Assembly (NCBI GenBank): GCA_052144935.1
Contig: JBKQPR010000258.1
Span: forward strand, 1-26,807
Length of the DNA stretch: 26,807 bases
Reading direction: 5' to 3'
Source of the DNA: JOPF133 sp052144935
GTDB taxonomy: Bacteria > Acidobacteriota > Terriglobia > Bryobacterales > Bryobacteraceae
Shown here: positions 5,476 to 12,647 of the stretch, in pieces
How the letters are laid out: each line of letters opens with the position of its first letter
Position numbering within the stretch: the first letter of the stretch is position 1
Made by a program: the position numbers and the translations under genes
The notes under the pieces: generated by a model
Told to the model about the DNA's origin: nothing
The model's input: only the letters and a program-made list of their open reading frames with translations
Database searches by the model: none

Positions 5476-8244
5476 TCACTCCTGCCTTAGCGCCACCATC
5501 GGATCCACCCGCGCCGCTTTCCGCGCCGGCACATACCCCGCCACCAGCGCCGCGGCCAGCAAAGTCCCCACCGCCACCGTAAGTGCCCACGGATCGTTCG
5601 GCTTCATCCCAAACAGGAACGACGCCACCAGCTTCGATGCCCCCAGCGCCGCCGGCACGCTGATGGCGATCCCCACCGCCGCCAGGGCCAGCACCTCGCG
5701 CAGCACCATCCATACCAGGCGTCCGCGCTGAGCCCCCAGCGCCATCCGAATCCCGATCTCGCCCGTGCGCCGCGCCACGTTGCAGGCCACCGTCCCGTAC
5801 AGCCCCACGCACGCGATCGTCAGGGCCAGCAGCGCGAAGATCGTGCACAGCCTGGCCAGCGTGATCTCCTCGTTGATGCTTTGATCAATTTCCGCCGCCT
5901 GCGTCCCAATGTTGGGCACCGGCACGCGCGCGTCCGCCCGCCGGACGATGTCGCGCACCGCGTTCACATATCCCAGCGGATTGCCCGCCGTGCGCAGCTC
6001 GAAAACCATTTCGGCCGGCGGCGGGTAGCCTTGGTCATAGGGGAAAAAGACCACCGGCGGGATCTTCTGTTTCAGCCCCCCATACACAGCGTCCTTCGAC
6101 ACCCCCACGATCTCCATGTCGCGGCCGGGGATTTCGTCCTTCCGGCCTTTCCAGAGGATCAGGTGCTGCCCGATCGGATTTTGACCGTCGAAGTTCAGCT
6201 TGGCGAACCGCTCGTTGATCACCGCCACCTGAGGCGATCCGGGCCGGTCGCGCTCCTCGATGTCGCGGCCCGCCAGCAGCGGAATCTGCATGGTGGTGAA
6301 GAACCCCGGCCCCACGGTCATCAAACGCGTCTCCGGATCGGGTTTCCCGCCCGGCGGGCTCACCGGCGCTCCCCACCCGGCTTCGATCAGCGGGGCACGC
6401 GAAAGACTCGCGTTGCGTACTCCCGGAATCTCGCCGAACCGCTTCCGCAGTTCGCCGTAGAATGTCGAAATCTCCGGGTCCTTGTGGCCGGCCCTCAGAG
6501 CGTCCAGACGAAACAGCAGCACGTTCTCGCGATTGAATCCCAGTTCGACGGATTGGAGATTCGAGAGCGTGCGCACAAACAGCCCGGCCGCCACCAGCAT
6601 CAGCAGTGAGAGCGCAATCTGCCCCGCCACCAGCGCGCGGCCCAGTCCCGCTCCCCACAACGACCGTCCGCCGTCGCGTCCCGCCCGCGCCTCCTTGAGT
6701 GCGGACACCAAATCGACGCGCGTCGATTCGAACGCCGGGGCGAGGCCGAACAATACGCCCGTCAGGAGCGAGAGCGCCGCCGCGGCGCCCAGCACGCGCC
6801 AGTTCAACCCGGCGTGCAAGGTGAAGTCCGTCTGGCCGCCGGCCAGGAGCAGGGTCAGGAAGCGAATTCCCCAGATTGCAATGGCCACCCCCAGCACGCC
6901 GCCGATGGACGACAGCAGGACGCTCTCGGTGAGCAATTGCCGCATCACGCGAAACCGGCTGGCGCCCACGCTCAGCCGCAGCGCCATCTCGCGCCGCCGG
7001 GCGGACGCCCGCGCCAGCAGCAGATTGGCTACATTGGCGCACGTGATCGCCAGGATCAGTCCCACCAGCGTCAACAGCACATACAGCGGCTTCGAGTATT
7101 GCCGGCGCAGGCTGCCCAGCCCGGCCGCGCCTTCCGTCAGGACCAGCCTCGGAAGCTGTGCCCGTTCCCGGTCGTTCTGCGCGGTGGCTTCTACCCACTG
7201 ATGAAACTGTGGAGCCAACACGGCCTGCGCCTGCGCCAGGCTAACGCCCGGCCGCAATCGCCCCATGACCTCGATCCAATAGAAGCTCGGTTCGAGGTAC
7301 CACTTGGATGGGAATTCGTCGAAGCCCTTCCCCAGCAATATGTTAGTATGCATCGGCAAGTACACGTCCGGCGCGGCCGCAGGATCGACGCCGAAAAATC
7401 CGGGCGGCGTCACCCCCACCACCGTGAAGGGCAGGTTGTCGATCAGAACGGATTGCCCGGCGGCTCTGGCCGTGCCCCCGAAACGCGATTCGGCCAGCGC
7501 ATAGCTCACCACCGCCACGGGCGGCGCTCCCGCCTGGTCGTCATCGGGAATAATCAAGCGCCCCGCCGCTGGCGGAACCCCGAGGCCCGAAAAATACCCG
7601 CCCGAAACGTATTCGCCGCTAGCCAGCTCGGCTTGCCCCCGCACAGCCAGGTTGAGGTTCTGCCCGCTGCCTTGGAAATAGCCGAAGACGCTGGAGAAGA
7701 TCGTATCGTTTTTCCGGAAGAGATCGAACGCCGGGTAGGGGAACATGCCGCTGGTCTCGCCGGATTTTTTGTCGCCCCAGGTGTGGCCCCACATACCGTG
7801 CATGACGAAGTCGCCCCGGCCTTTGACCTTGGCATTCCAGTTGAGGACCACCAGCCGCTCCGGCTCCGCCACCGGCAGCGACCGCATCAGTAGCGCGTCC
7901 ATAAAGCTGTAGATCGCTGCATTCGCGCCGATTCCCAGCGCCAGCGACAAGACCGCCAGCACCGTGAACAGCCGGTTGGCGTTCATCGTCCGGAAGGCAT
8001 AGCGCAGGTCCTGGCCAAGCTGCTCCGCGATGGTCCATCCCCACGCCGCGCGGGTGCTCTCCGCAACCAGGGCAACGTTCCCCAGCTCGCGCCGCGCGGC
8101 CCATTTCGCCTGTTGCTCCGCGAACCCCTTCGCCTGAAGCTGTTCGGCTTCCTCCTCCAGGTGGAACTGAATCTCTTCCCGGAGATCCTCTTCCCTGCGC
8201 CGGCGCTGCGCCAGCCAGCCCAACTTCCGAAAGAACGATTTCAT
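5476..8244 (-). CDS. ADOP-type FtsX/MacB-family permease (orphan ABC permease)
   Basis: A 922-residue membrane protein. Residues 1-70 are the cytoplasmic charged helix region typical of acidobacterial 'ADOP' permeases (EEDLREEIQFHLEEEAEQLQAKG). TM1 is about 93-113 (LALGIGANAAIYSFMDALL). A MacB periplasmic core follows, then an FtsX domain with three helices around 390-500 (ITCANVANLLLARASARRRE). A second MacB core precedes the C-terminal FtsX domain (ARRTGEIGIRMALGAQRG; final helix then GYVPARKAARVDPMVALRQE), so the protein is a duplicated permease. No ATPase gene is adjacent, which is normal for this family. Related MacB pumps move proteins, peptides or drugs across the envelope; the substrate here is unknown. 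ATG 8244 overlaps the PadR stop codon by ATGA, so the pair is co-translated. Confidence 0.92.
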   Translation of the reverse strand: MKSFFRKLGWLAQRRRREEDLREEIQFHLEEEAEQLQAKGFAEQQAKWAARRELGNVALVAESTRAAWGWTIAEQLGQDLRYAFRTMNANRLFTVLAVLSLALGIGANAAIYSFMDALLMRSLPVAEPERLVVLNWNAKVKGRGDFVMHGMWGHTWGDKKSGETSGMFPYPAFDLFRKNDTIFSSVFGYFQGSGQNLNLAVRGQAELASGEYVSGGYFSGLGVPPAAGRLIIPDDDQAGAPPVAVVSYALAESRFGGTARAAGQSVLIDNLPFTVVGVTPPGFFGVDPAAAPDVYLPMHTNILLGKGFDEFPSKWYLEPSFYWIEVMGRLRPGVSLAQAQAVLAPQFHQWVEATAQNDRERAQLPRLVLTEGAAGLGSLRRQYSKPLYVLLTLVGLILAITCANVANLLLARASARRREMALRLSVGASRFRVMRQLLTESVLLSSIGGVLGVAIAIWGIRFLTLLLAGGQTDFTLHAGLNWRVLGAAAALSLLTGVLFGLAPAFESTRVDLVSALKEARAGRDGGRSLWGAGLGRALVAGQIALSLLMLVAAGLFVRTLSNLQSVELGFNRENVLLFRLDALRAGHKDPEISTFYGELRKRFGEIPGVRNASLSRAPLIEAGWGAPVSPPGGKPDPETRLMTVGPGFFTTMQIPLLAGRDIEERDRPGSPQVAVINERFAKLNFDGQNPIGQHLILWKGRKDEIPGRDMEIVGVSKDAVYGGLKQKIPPVVFFPYDQGYPPPAEMVFELRTAGNPLGYVNAVRDIVRRADARVPVPNIGTQAAEIDQSINEEITLARLCTIFALLALTIACVGLYGTVACNVARRTGEIGIRMALGAQRGRLVWMVLREVLALAAVGIAISVPAALGASKLVASFLFGMKPNDPWALTVAVGTLLAAALVAGYVPARKAARVDPMVALRQE

Positions 8245-8594
8245 GGCGTCTCCTCCTCAACCGGATTCAAGATCAGTCCCATGGCGCGCGAAAACGCCTG
8301 CCACTTGGAGTGTTCGGCCGCCAACTGTTTCCGCCCCAGCCGCGTGAGCCGGTAGTAGCGGGCCCGCTTGCCCTTCTCCGACAGCTCCCAGGTGGCCGAC
8401 ACCCACCCCTTCGCCTCCAGCCGGTGCAGCGCCGGATACAGCGACCCGGTCTCCACCTGCAGCAGCTCCTCGGAAGTCCGCTGGATGTGTTTGGCGATGG
8501 CGTGCCCGTGGGCCGCCCCCGCCCCGAGCGTGCGCAGGATCAGCAGGTCGAGGGTCCCCTGCAGCAATTCCATGCGCGGCGTTTTATGCTCCAT
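8241..8594 (-). CDS. PadR-family transcriptional regulator
   Basis: A 117-residue winged-helix repressor. ELLQGTLDLLILRTLGAGAAHGHAIAKHIQ is the classical PadR start, followed by the recognition-helix/wing region LLQVETGSLYPALHRLEAKGWVSATWELSEKGKRARYYRLTRLGRKQL. The short C-terminal helix fits the small (subfamily-2-like) PadR class. In acidobacteria PadR genes usually sit directly before ADOP permeases, as here (ATGA overlap). It probably represses its own promoter and thereby the permease; a candidate repeated operator lies at 8597-8634. The inducer is unknown. No strong ribosome-binding site precedes ATG 8594. Confidence 0.95.
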   Translation of the reverse strand: MEHKTPRMELLQGTLDLLILRTLGAGAAHGHAIAKHIQRTSEELLQVETGSLYPALHRLEAKGWVSATWELSEKGKRARYYRLTRLGRKQLAAEHSKWQAFSRAMGLILNPVEEETP

Positions 8595-8596
8595 TG

Positions 8597-8634
8597 TGTA
8601 GCCATCCTACTATAAGATTATGTAGCCTGTCTAC
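8597..8634 (-). promoter_or_regulatory. Candidate PadR operator: two TGTAG-N5-CTAC elements
   Basis: TGTAGCC-NNN-CTACT occurs twice (8597-8611 and 8621-8635), each centred on the inverted repeat GTAG-N5-CTAC and 24 bases apart. Between them, on the minus strand, lies TATAGT (8609-8614), a plausible -10 box for the PadR gene about 15 bases from its ATG. Repeated dyads overlapping the promoter are what an autorepressor would need. PadR sites in other bacteria are also short A/T-flanked dyads. Binding is inference. Confidence 0.5.
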
Positions 8635-8657
8635 TGAAGGCCGCCAGGCAAGCCCGT

Positions 8658-8708
8658 GGGGCAGCCAATCCTGGGGTGCCCCCTGGTCCCAGCCGGCTTT
8701 CAGCCGGC
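8658..8708. repeat. Two adjacent short hairpins before the second VOC gene
   Basis: GGGGCA/TGCCCC (8658-8663 with 8677-8682) is followed by GCCGGCT/AGCCGGC (8692-8698 with 8702-8708, loop TTC). Both resemble the GC-rich extragenic palindromes scattered through the window. They lie between divergently transcribed genes, so they are not terminators of either neighbour. Confidence 0.4.
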
Positions 8709-8744
8709 CTCTCCCCGTCTTCCGGCACGGTAGAATTTAGGGGA

Positions 8745-9188
8745 ATGCCCACCAACCGCTCCGTGCCCACCGACACCGTGCTCCCCCACCTCGTCTACGA
8801 GAACGTCGCCGACGCCCTCGCCTGGCTGGCTGCGGCCTTCGGCTTCACCGAGCACTACCGCTACGGCGAACCCGGCGGCCCGCCCTCCGGCGCGCAGATG
8901 CAGCTCGGCGCCGCCTGCATCATGCTGAAAGCCGCTCGCCCCGGCGCCGCGACCCCGCTCGCAATCGGCCACTGGACCCAGTCGCTGACCGTTTTCGTGG
9001 ATGATGTGGATGCACACTTCGCCAGAACCAAATCCGCCGGCGCCAAAATCGTGGAAGATCTCCACGAGACGTGCTATGGCGAGCGCCAGTACGGCGTCGA
9101 GGATCTCGCAGGCCACCACTGGCTCTTCTCGCAGCACGCCCGCGACCTAAGCCCCGACGAATGGGGAGCCACGCTCGCCCACCGCTGA
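8745..9188 (+). CDS. VOC-superfamily (PhnB/glyoxalase-like) protein
   Basis: A 147-residue cytoplasmic protein with one vicinal-oxygen-chelate module. It opens LPHLVYENVADALAWLAAAFGF, contains MQLGAACIMLKAA, a second strand TVFVDDVDAHFARTKSAGAKIV and the C-terminal YGERQYGVEDLAGHHWLFSQH. This layout is like PhnB/YdcG-type VOC proteins, often annotated as glyoxalase/bleomycin-resistance-like; no reaction can be assigned. The frame is open from 8676, but those codons run through the extragenic hairpins; ATG 8745 begins the conserved part and has AGGGG immediately upstream, so it is preferred. Confidence 0.82.
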   Translation: MPTNRSVPTDTVLPHLVYENVADALAWLAAAFGFTEHYRYGEPGGPPSGAQMQLGAACIMLKAARPGAATPLAIGHWTQSLTVFVDDVDAHFARTKSAGAKIVEDLHETCYGERQYGVEDLAGHHWLFSQHARDLSPDEWGATLAHR

Positions 9189-9366
9189 GGAACGCCGCGG
9201 GGCCTGGATCATCCCTACCAGGGAAGCACGTGATCGCTCGACCACCAGCGGTGATATTCGATGCGGAGCACGCCTGCCTGGACCGCGTGGCCATGTCGCC
9301 GGATGCCTCGCTCGCTCCCGCCCCCGAGTTTGCCTGGCTCCCTGAGCCGGTCGATGTATCGCTGGT

Positions 9367-9385
9367 GACTCGCCAGCAGCGAGTC
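9367..9385. repeat. Perfect 7-bp hairpin GACTCGC/GCGAGTC
   Basis: A 7-bp perfect stem with a 5-base loop in the 268-base gap between the VOC gene and the efflux operon. It could end the VOC transcript or be a chance palindrome; no T-run follows. No gene is recognised in 9189-9456. Confidence 0.3.
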
Positions 9386-9439
9386 GCGCACGCTGGCTTG
9401 CCCCGACGGGCGTTCATCGTCTGTTCATCTGCCGAATCT

Positions 9440-9445
9440 TATACT
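9440..9445 (+). promoter_or_regulatory. Possible -10 box of the efflux operon
   Basis: TATACT at 9440-9445 matches the -10 consensus at 5/6. At 17-base spacing the -35 position (9417-9422) reads TCGTCT, which is poor. The ATG at 9457 is only 11 bases further, so a transcript from here would be nearly leaderless; no Shine-Dalgarno is seen. Confidence 0.3.
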
Positions 9446-9456
9446 AGTTTCTCTCG

Positions 9457-10764
9457 ATGCACAAATCGCTCTTCCTGGGCCTCGGCCTGGCCCTCTGTGG
9501 CGGCGCGTTGGCGCAAACGCCGGTTCCGGTTCCGGCGCCATCGCTCGTCCTCACCTTGCAGGAGTGCATGGAGCGCGCCCGCGCCAACAGCCCGCAGCTT
9601 CTCTCGGCGAATATTGCGGCTCTGCTGGCGCACGAGGATACCCGCCAGGCCAAGGCCGCGCTGCTGCCCACGGCCATTGGATTCAGCCAGTACATCTATA
9701 CCCAGCCCAACGGCTCCATCACCGGCGCGTACGTGTCCAACGACGGCGTACACGTCTACAACGACCAGTTTCAGGTGCACGGCGATATCTACGCTCCCTC
9801 GAAGATGGCGGATTACCACAAGGCGCAGTTGGCCGAGGCGGTTTCGCGCGCCAAGGCCGAGGTCGCCGCGCGCGGGCTGATCGCCACGGTGGTCGGGAAC
9901 TACTATTCGATGGTTTCCGCCAAGCGCAAGTATGCCAACGCGCAGCAGAGCCTGGGCGAGGCGCAGAAGTTCGCCGACATCACCCAAAAGCTCGAGCACG
10001 GCGGCGAAGCCGCGCATTACGACAGCGTGAAGGCAGAGACGCAGCTTCTGGACCGCCAGCGCGACGTACAGGAATCGCAGCTCGCCATGGATAAGGCGCG
10101 GCTGAGTTTTTCGGTGCTGCTGTTCCCGGATTTCCGCCAGGATTTCACGGTGGCCGACGATCTGGACAGCACGCCGGCGCTGCCCCCCTTTCCGGAAATT
10201 CAAGCCATGGCGGGGCGCCTCAGCCCGGACATTCGCGCCGCGCAGGCCACCGTCGACGAGCAGCAATTCGAGCTGAAATCGGTGCGCGCGGAATTTCTGC
10301 CTTCGCTCTCGTTCGATTATTTCTGGGGCATCAACGCCAACCAGTTCGCCATCCACGATCCCGAGGGGCGGAACAATCTCGGATCGGTAGCGCAGGCGCA
10401 GGTGAATATCCCGGTGTGGAACTGGGGCGCCACCAGGAGCCGCGTGAAGCAGTCGGAGCTGCGCTTGCAGCAGGCGCGCAACGACCTGACGCTGACCCAG
10501 CGGCAGTTGCTCGCCAATCTCAATCAGTTCTACTTGGAGGCCGGCGCCGCCGCCTCGCAGATCGCGTCTTTGCACCGCTCGCTGGAGCTGTCCGCCGAGG
10601 CGCTCCGGCTGACCATGCTGCGCTACCAGGGCGGCGAGGGATCGGTGCTGGAAGTGGTGGACGCGCAGACCACGGCCGTCGAGGCTCGCAACGCCTATGA
10701 GGACGGCATGGTCCGCTATCGGCTGGCGGTGGCGAATCTGCAGACACTCACGGGAGCGTTTTGA
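9457..10764 (+). CDS. TolC-family outer membrane efflux protein (OMF)
   Basis: A 435-residue protein with signal peptide 1-20 (ending GGALAQ) and two outer-membrane-efflux repeats rich in long helices (about 30-225 and 245-430). Features seen include LTLQECMERARANSPQLL at the start of repeat 1, the helix AEVAARGLIATVVGNYYSMVSAKRKYANAQQSL, and GEGSVLEVVDAQTTAVEARNAYEDGMVRYRLAVANLQTLTGAF closing repeat 2, a typical OMF end. It would form the trimeric channel-tunnel of a tripartite pump through the periplasm and outer membrane. Its TGA overlaps the adaptor's ATG by one base, so the two are translationally coupled. It is the first gene of the OMF-adaptor-pump operon. Confidence 0.93.
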   Translation: MHKSLFLGLGLALCGGALAQTPVPVPAPSLVLTLQECMERARANSPQLLSANIAALLAHEDTRQAKAALLPTAIGFSQYIYTQPNGSITGAYVSNDGVHVYNDQFQVHGDIYAPSKMADYHKAQLAEAVSRAKAEVAARGLIATVVGNYYSMVSAKRKYANAQQSLGEAQKFADITQKLEHGGEAAHYDSVKAETQLLDRQRDVQESQLAMDKARLSFSVLLFPDFRQDFTVADDLDSTPALPPFPEIQAMAGRLSPDIRAAQATVDEQQFELKSVRAEFLPSLSFDYFWGINANQFAIHDPEGRNNLGSVAQAQVNIPVWNWGATRSRVKQSELRLQQARNDLTLTQRQLLANLNQFYLEAGAAASQIASLHRSLELSAEALRLTMLRYQGGEGSVLEVVDAQTTAVEARNAYEDGMVRYRLAVANLQTLTGAF

Positions 10765-12647
10765 TGGGAGAAGAAAGAACACACGAGTCAGGAGTCAGGA
10801 GTCGGAAGGTGGACGGCGCCTGGCGGCGCGGCGCCGCGGGACTGGCACCAGGTCCCGGACCGCGTGATTCGGCGCGGCCGCGAAACCGCTCCCTGACGGT
10901 CGCGGCTCTGTTCCGAGCCGGTAGGGCAGGCGATTCGCCTGCCTCCGGGGGGCCTGGGCAGGCGAATCGCCTGCCCCACCGCATGTCTTCAAGGGAGTGC
11001 CGTATGGGCCGAGGCGGCCCACCAATGGGAATGAGGACCCGGTCGGCACTGGCAGGGCACTTTCGCCGGTTATTCACTGCGTCTTCAAGGGAGTGGTTGC
11101 CGGCAAAAGCACAAACCCACGCGGCCGGAGACCAAGCTCGCGTGTCTCGCACTCCGCTTGCCGATGCGGTGCAGGCACTCGTGCCGACGCTTGCCTTCGC
11201 CACCGGGGCACGGCTACGAACCGGTGTCGAGACCGGTGCCGGCACGAATCTCGACACGGCAGGCATGAGTGCCTGCGCCACGGAGTCAGGAGTCCGGAGA
11301 CAGAAGGCCGGAGGCGCCCGGTGGCGCGGCGTGTCATTAATCGCTCTCTCGCTGGCGCTTATCGGCTGCTCCAAGAAAGAGGAGAAGGAAGTGGAGGCGC
11401 CGGCGCCGGTGCAGGTGACGGCGGTGACGCAGGATACCATCCGCCGCATCGTGGCCGGGGATGGCGTGCTCTTTCCGCTGGATCAGCAGAATGTCATGCC
11501 CAAGGTCTCCGCGCCCGTGCAAAAATTCTACGCCAACCGCGGCGATCACGTGAAAGTGGGGCAGCTTCTGGCGGCGCTCGAAAACCGCGATCTGAAATTC
11601 ACCATGGCGTCCAACAAGGGGCAGGTGGACCAGGCCGAATCGAATCTGCGCGCCACCCAGGGCGCCACCATCCCCGAATCGCTGGTGAAGGCCCGCACCG
11701 ACGTGGAGGCCGACCGCCAGACCGTGGAGGCCGCTAAGAAAGTCCTGGATAGCCGCGAGGAGTTGTTCAAGGAGGGCGCCCTGGCGCGCCGCCAGGTGGA
11801 TGAGGCCCAGGTGAGCTGGGCGCAGGCCAACAGCCAGTTTCTGTCGGCGCAGGAGCACCTTCGCACGCTGGACGCGGTGGCCAAGGACGAGCAGATCAAG
11901 GCCGCCACGGCCCAGGTGGCTGCGGCCGTCGGCCAGTTCCAATCGGCCGAAGCCCAGGTGGCCTACACGGAGATCCGCAGCCCCATGAACGGCACCATCG
12001 CCGACCGGCCGCTGTATGCCGGAGACCTGGCCAGCACGGGCCAGCCGCTGTTTTCGATCGTGGATATTTCGCGCGTGGTGGCGCGCGTGAATGTGCCGCA
12101 GGCGCAGGCCTCGCTGGTGCGGGTGGGAATGCCGGCCGAAGTCACTTTCACCGACTCGGGCGAGCAAACGCAAGGCAAAGTGACGGTGGTCAGCCCGGCT
12201 ACCGACCCCGCTAGCACCACGGTGCAGGTCTGGGTGCAGATCGACAATCCGGGCGAGCGCCTCAAGCCGGGCGCCGCCGTGCACGCGGCCATCGTCACGG
12301 AGATGTTCAAGGCCGTTCCGGTGGTGCCGGCGTCCGCGATTCTTCCGGGCGACGAGGGCGGCACGGCCGTGCTGGTGATCAGCTCCGATTCGGTGGCTCA
12401 CCTGCGGCCGGTGCAGTTGGGCGTGCGCGAAGGCAACAAGGTGCAGGTGCTCAACGGTGCGCGGCCCGGCGAAGAAGTGGTGGTGGTGGGCGGGCTGGGC
12501 GTGGACGACAAATCCAAGGTGAAAGTGATCGACACCACGGTGAAGGAAACCGAGGACGAAGACGAGGACCAAAACGCCCCGCCCGAACCGGCGCCCAAGG
12601 GCGGCAAGGATCAGAAGAAGGAGGAGGCCAAGCCGAAAGGACAATGA
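10764..12647 (+). CDS. RND efflux periplasmic adaptor lipoprotein (MFP/HlyD-like) with a 498-bp insertion before the signal peptide
   Basis: The adaptor links the inner-membrane pump to the outer channel. The recognisable protein begins at the signal peptide VSLIALSLALIGC (lipobox LIGC, Cys codon 11367-11369). It continues with a lipoyl-like domain (PKVSAPVQKFYANRGDHVKVGQ), a long alpha-hairpin (Q/E/A-rich, about 11620-11920), the returning YTEIRSPMNGTIADRPLYAGD, a beta-barrel, and an acidic then Lys-rich tail. ATG 10764 overlaps the OMF stop (TGATG), so it is the expected coupled start. However, about 188 codons of non-conserved, palindrome-rich sequence lie between it and the signal peptide. 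Internal starts (ATG 11265, GTG 11331) could restore a normal lipoprotein. ATGA overlap joins it to the pump gene. Function is sure; the start is not. Confidence 0.85.
   Translation: MGEERTHESGVRSRKVDGAWRRGAAGLAPGPGPRDSARPRNRSLTVAALFRAGRAGDSPASGGPGQANRLPHRMSSRECRMGRGGPPMGMRTRSALAGHFRRLFTASSREWLPAKAQTHAAGDQARVSRTPLADAVQALVPTLAFATGARLRTGVETGAGTNLDTAGMSACATESGVRRQKAGGARWRGVSLIALSLALIGCSKKEEKEVEAPAPVQVTAVTQDTIRRIVAGDGVLFPLDQQNVMPKVSAPVQKFYANRGDHVKVGQLLAALENRDLKFTMASNKGQVDQAESNLRATQGATIPESLVKARTDVEADRQTVEAAKKVLDSREELFKEGALARRQVDEAQVSWAQANSQFLSAQEHLRTLDAVAKDEQIKAATAQVAAAVGQFQSAEAQVAYTEIRSPMNGTIADRPLYAGDLASTGQPLFSIVDISRVVARVNVPQAQASLVRVGMPAEVTFTDSGEQTQGKVTVVSPATDPASTTVQVWVQIDNPGERLKPGAAVHAAIVTEMFKAVPVVPASAILPGDEGGTAVLVISSDSVAHLRPVQLGVREGNKVQVLNGARPGEEVVVVGGLGVDDKSKVKVIDTTVKETEDEDEDQNAPPEPAPKGGKDQKKEEAKPKGQ
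10925..10975. repeat. Paired 19-bp perfect palindromes of the GGCAGGCG/CGCCTGCC family
   Basis: 10925-10943 and 10957-10975 are each perfect 9-bp-arm palindromes differing only at the centre (ATT versus AAT), separated by 13 bases. Being near-identical they can also pair with each other. The same arms occur at 26723-26742, there followed likewise by CCAC. Confidence 0.8.
11224..11276. repeat. Two adjoining palindromes inside the adaptor insertion
   Basis: GTGTCGAGA (11224-11232) pairs with TCTCGACAC (11249-11257); immediately after, GCAGGCA (11259-11265) pairs with TGCCTGC (11270-11276). The candidate internal ATG at 11265 lies in the loop region of the second hairpin. Confidence 0.65.

Larger units (their letters stand above)
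10785..11331 (+). repeat. 49-bp imperfect direct repeats bounding an in-frame 498-bp insertion
   Basis: 10785-10833 and 11283-11331 align without gaps with 9 mismatches in 49 positions. The offset is 498 bases, exactly 166 codons, so both copies are read in the same frame (ESGVRSRKVDGAWRRGA and ESGVRRQKAGGARWRGV). Removing one repeat plus the intervening DNA would place the lipoprotein signal peptide about 25 residues after the ATG at 10764. The interval contains several perfect palindromes and two copies of TCTTCAAGGGAGT. It looks like a mosaic of extragenic repeat elements, not a protein domain. Confidence 0.75.

Noticed and set aside
8676..8744. N-terminal extension of the second VOC protein
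   Set aside because: These codons translate extragenic hairpins; the domain begins after ATG 8745.
9071..9456. Coding sequence in the gap before the efflux operon
   Set aside because: The frame runs from the VOC gene into the OMF gene in a different frame, and no segment resembles a known protein.
10764..11282. Novel N-terminal domain of the adaptor
   Set aside because: The translation has no regular secondary-structure pattern, is made of palindromic repeats and is bounded by direct repeats; an insertion explains it better.
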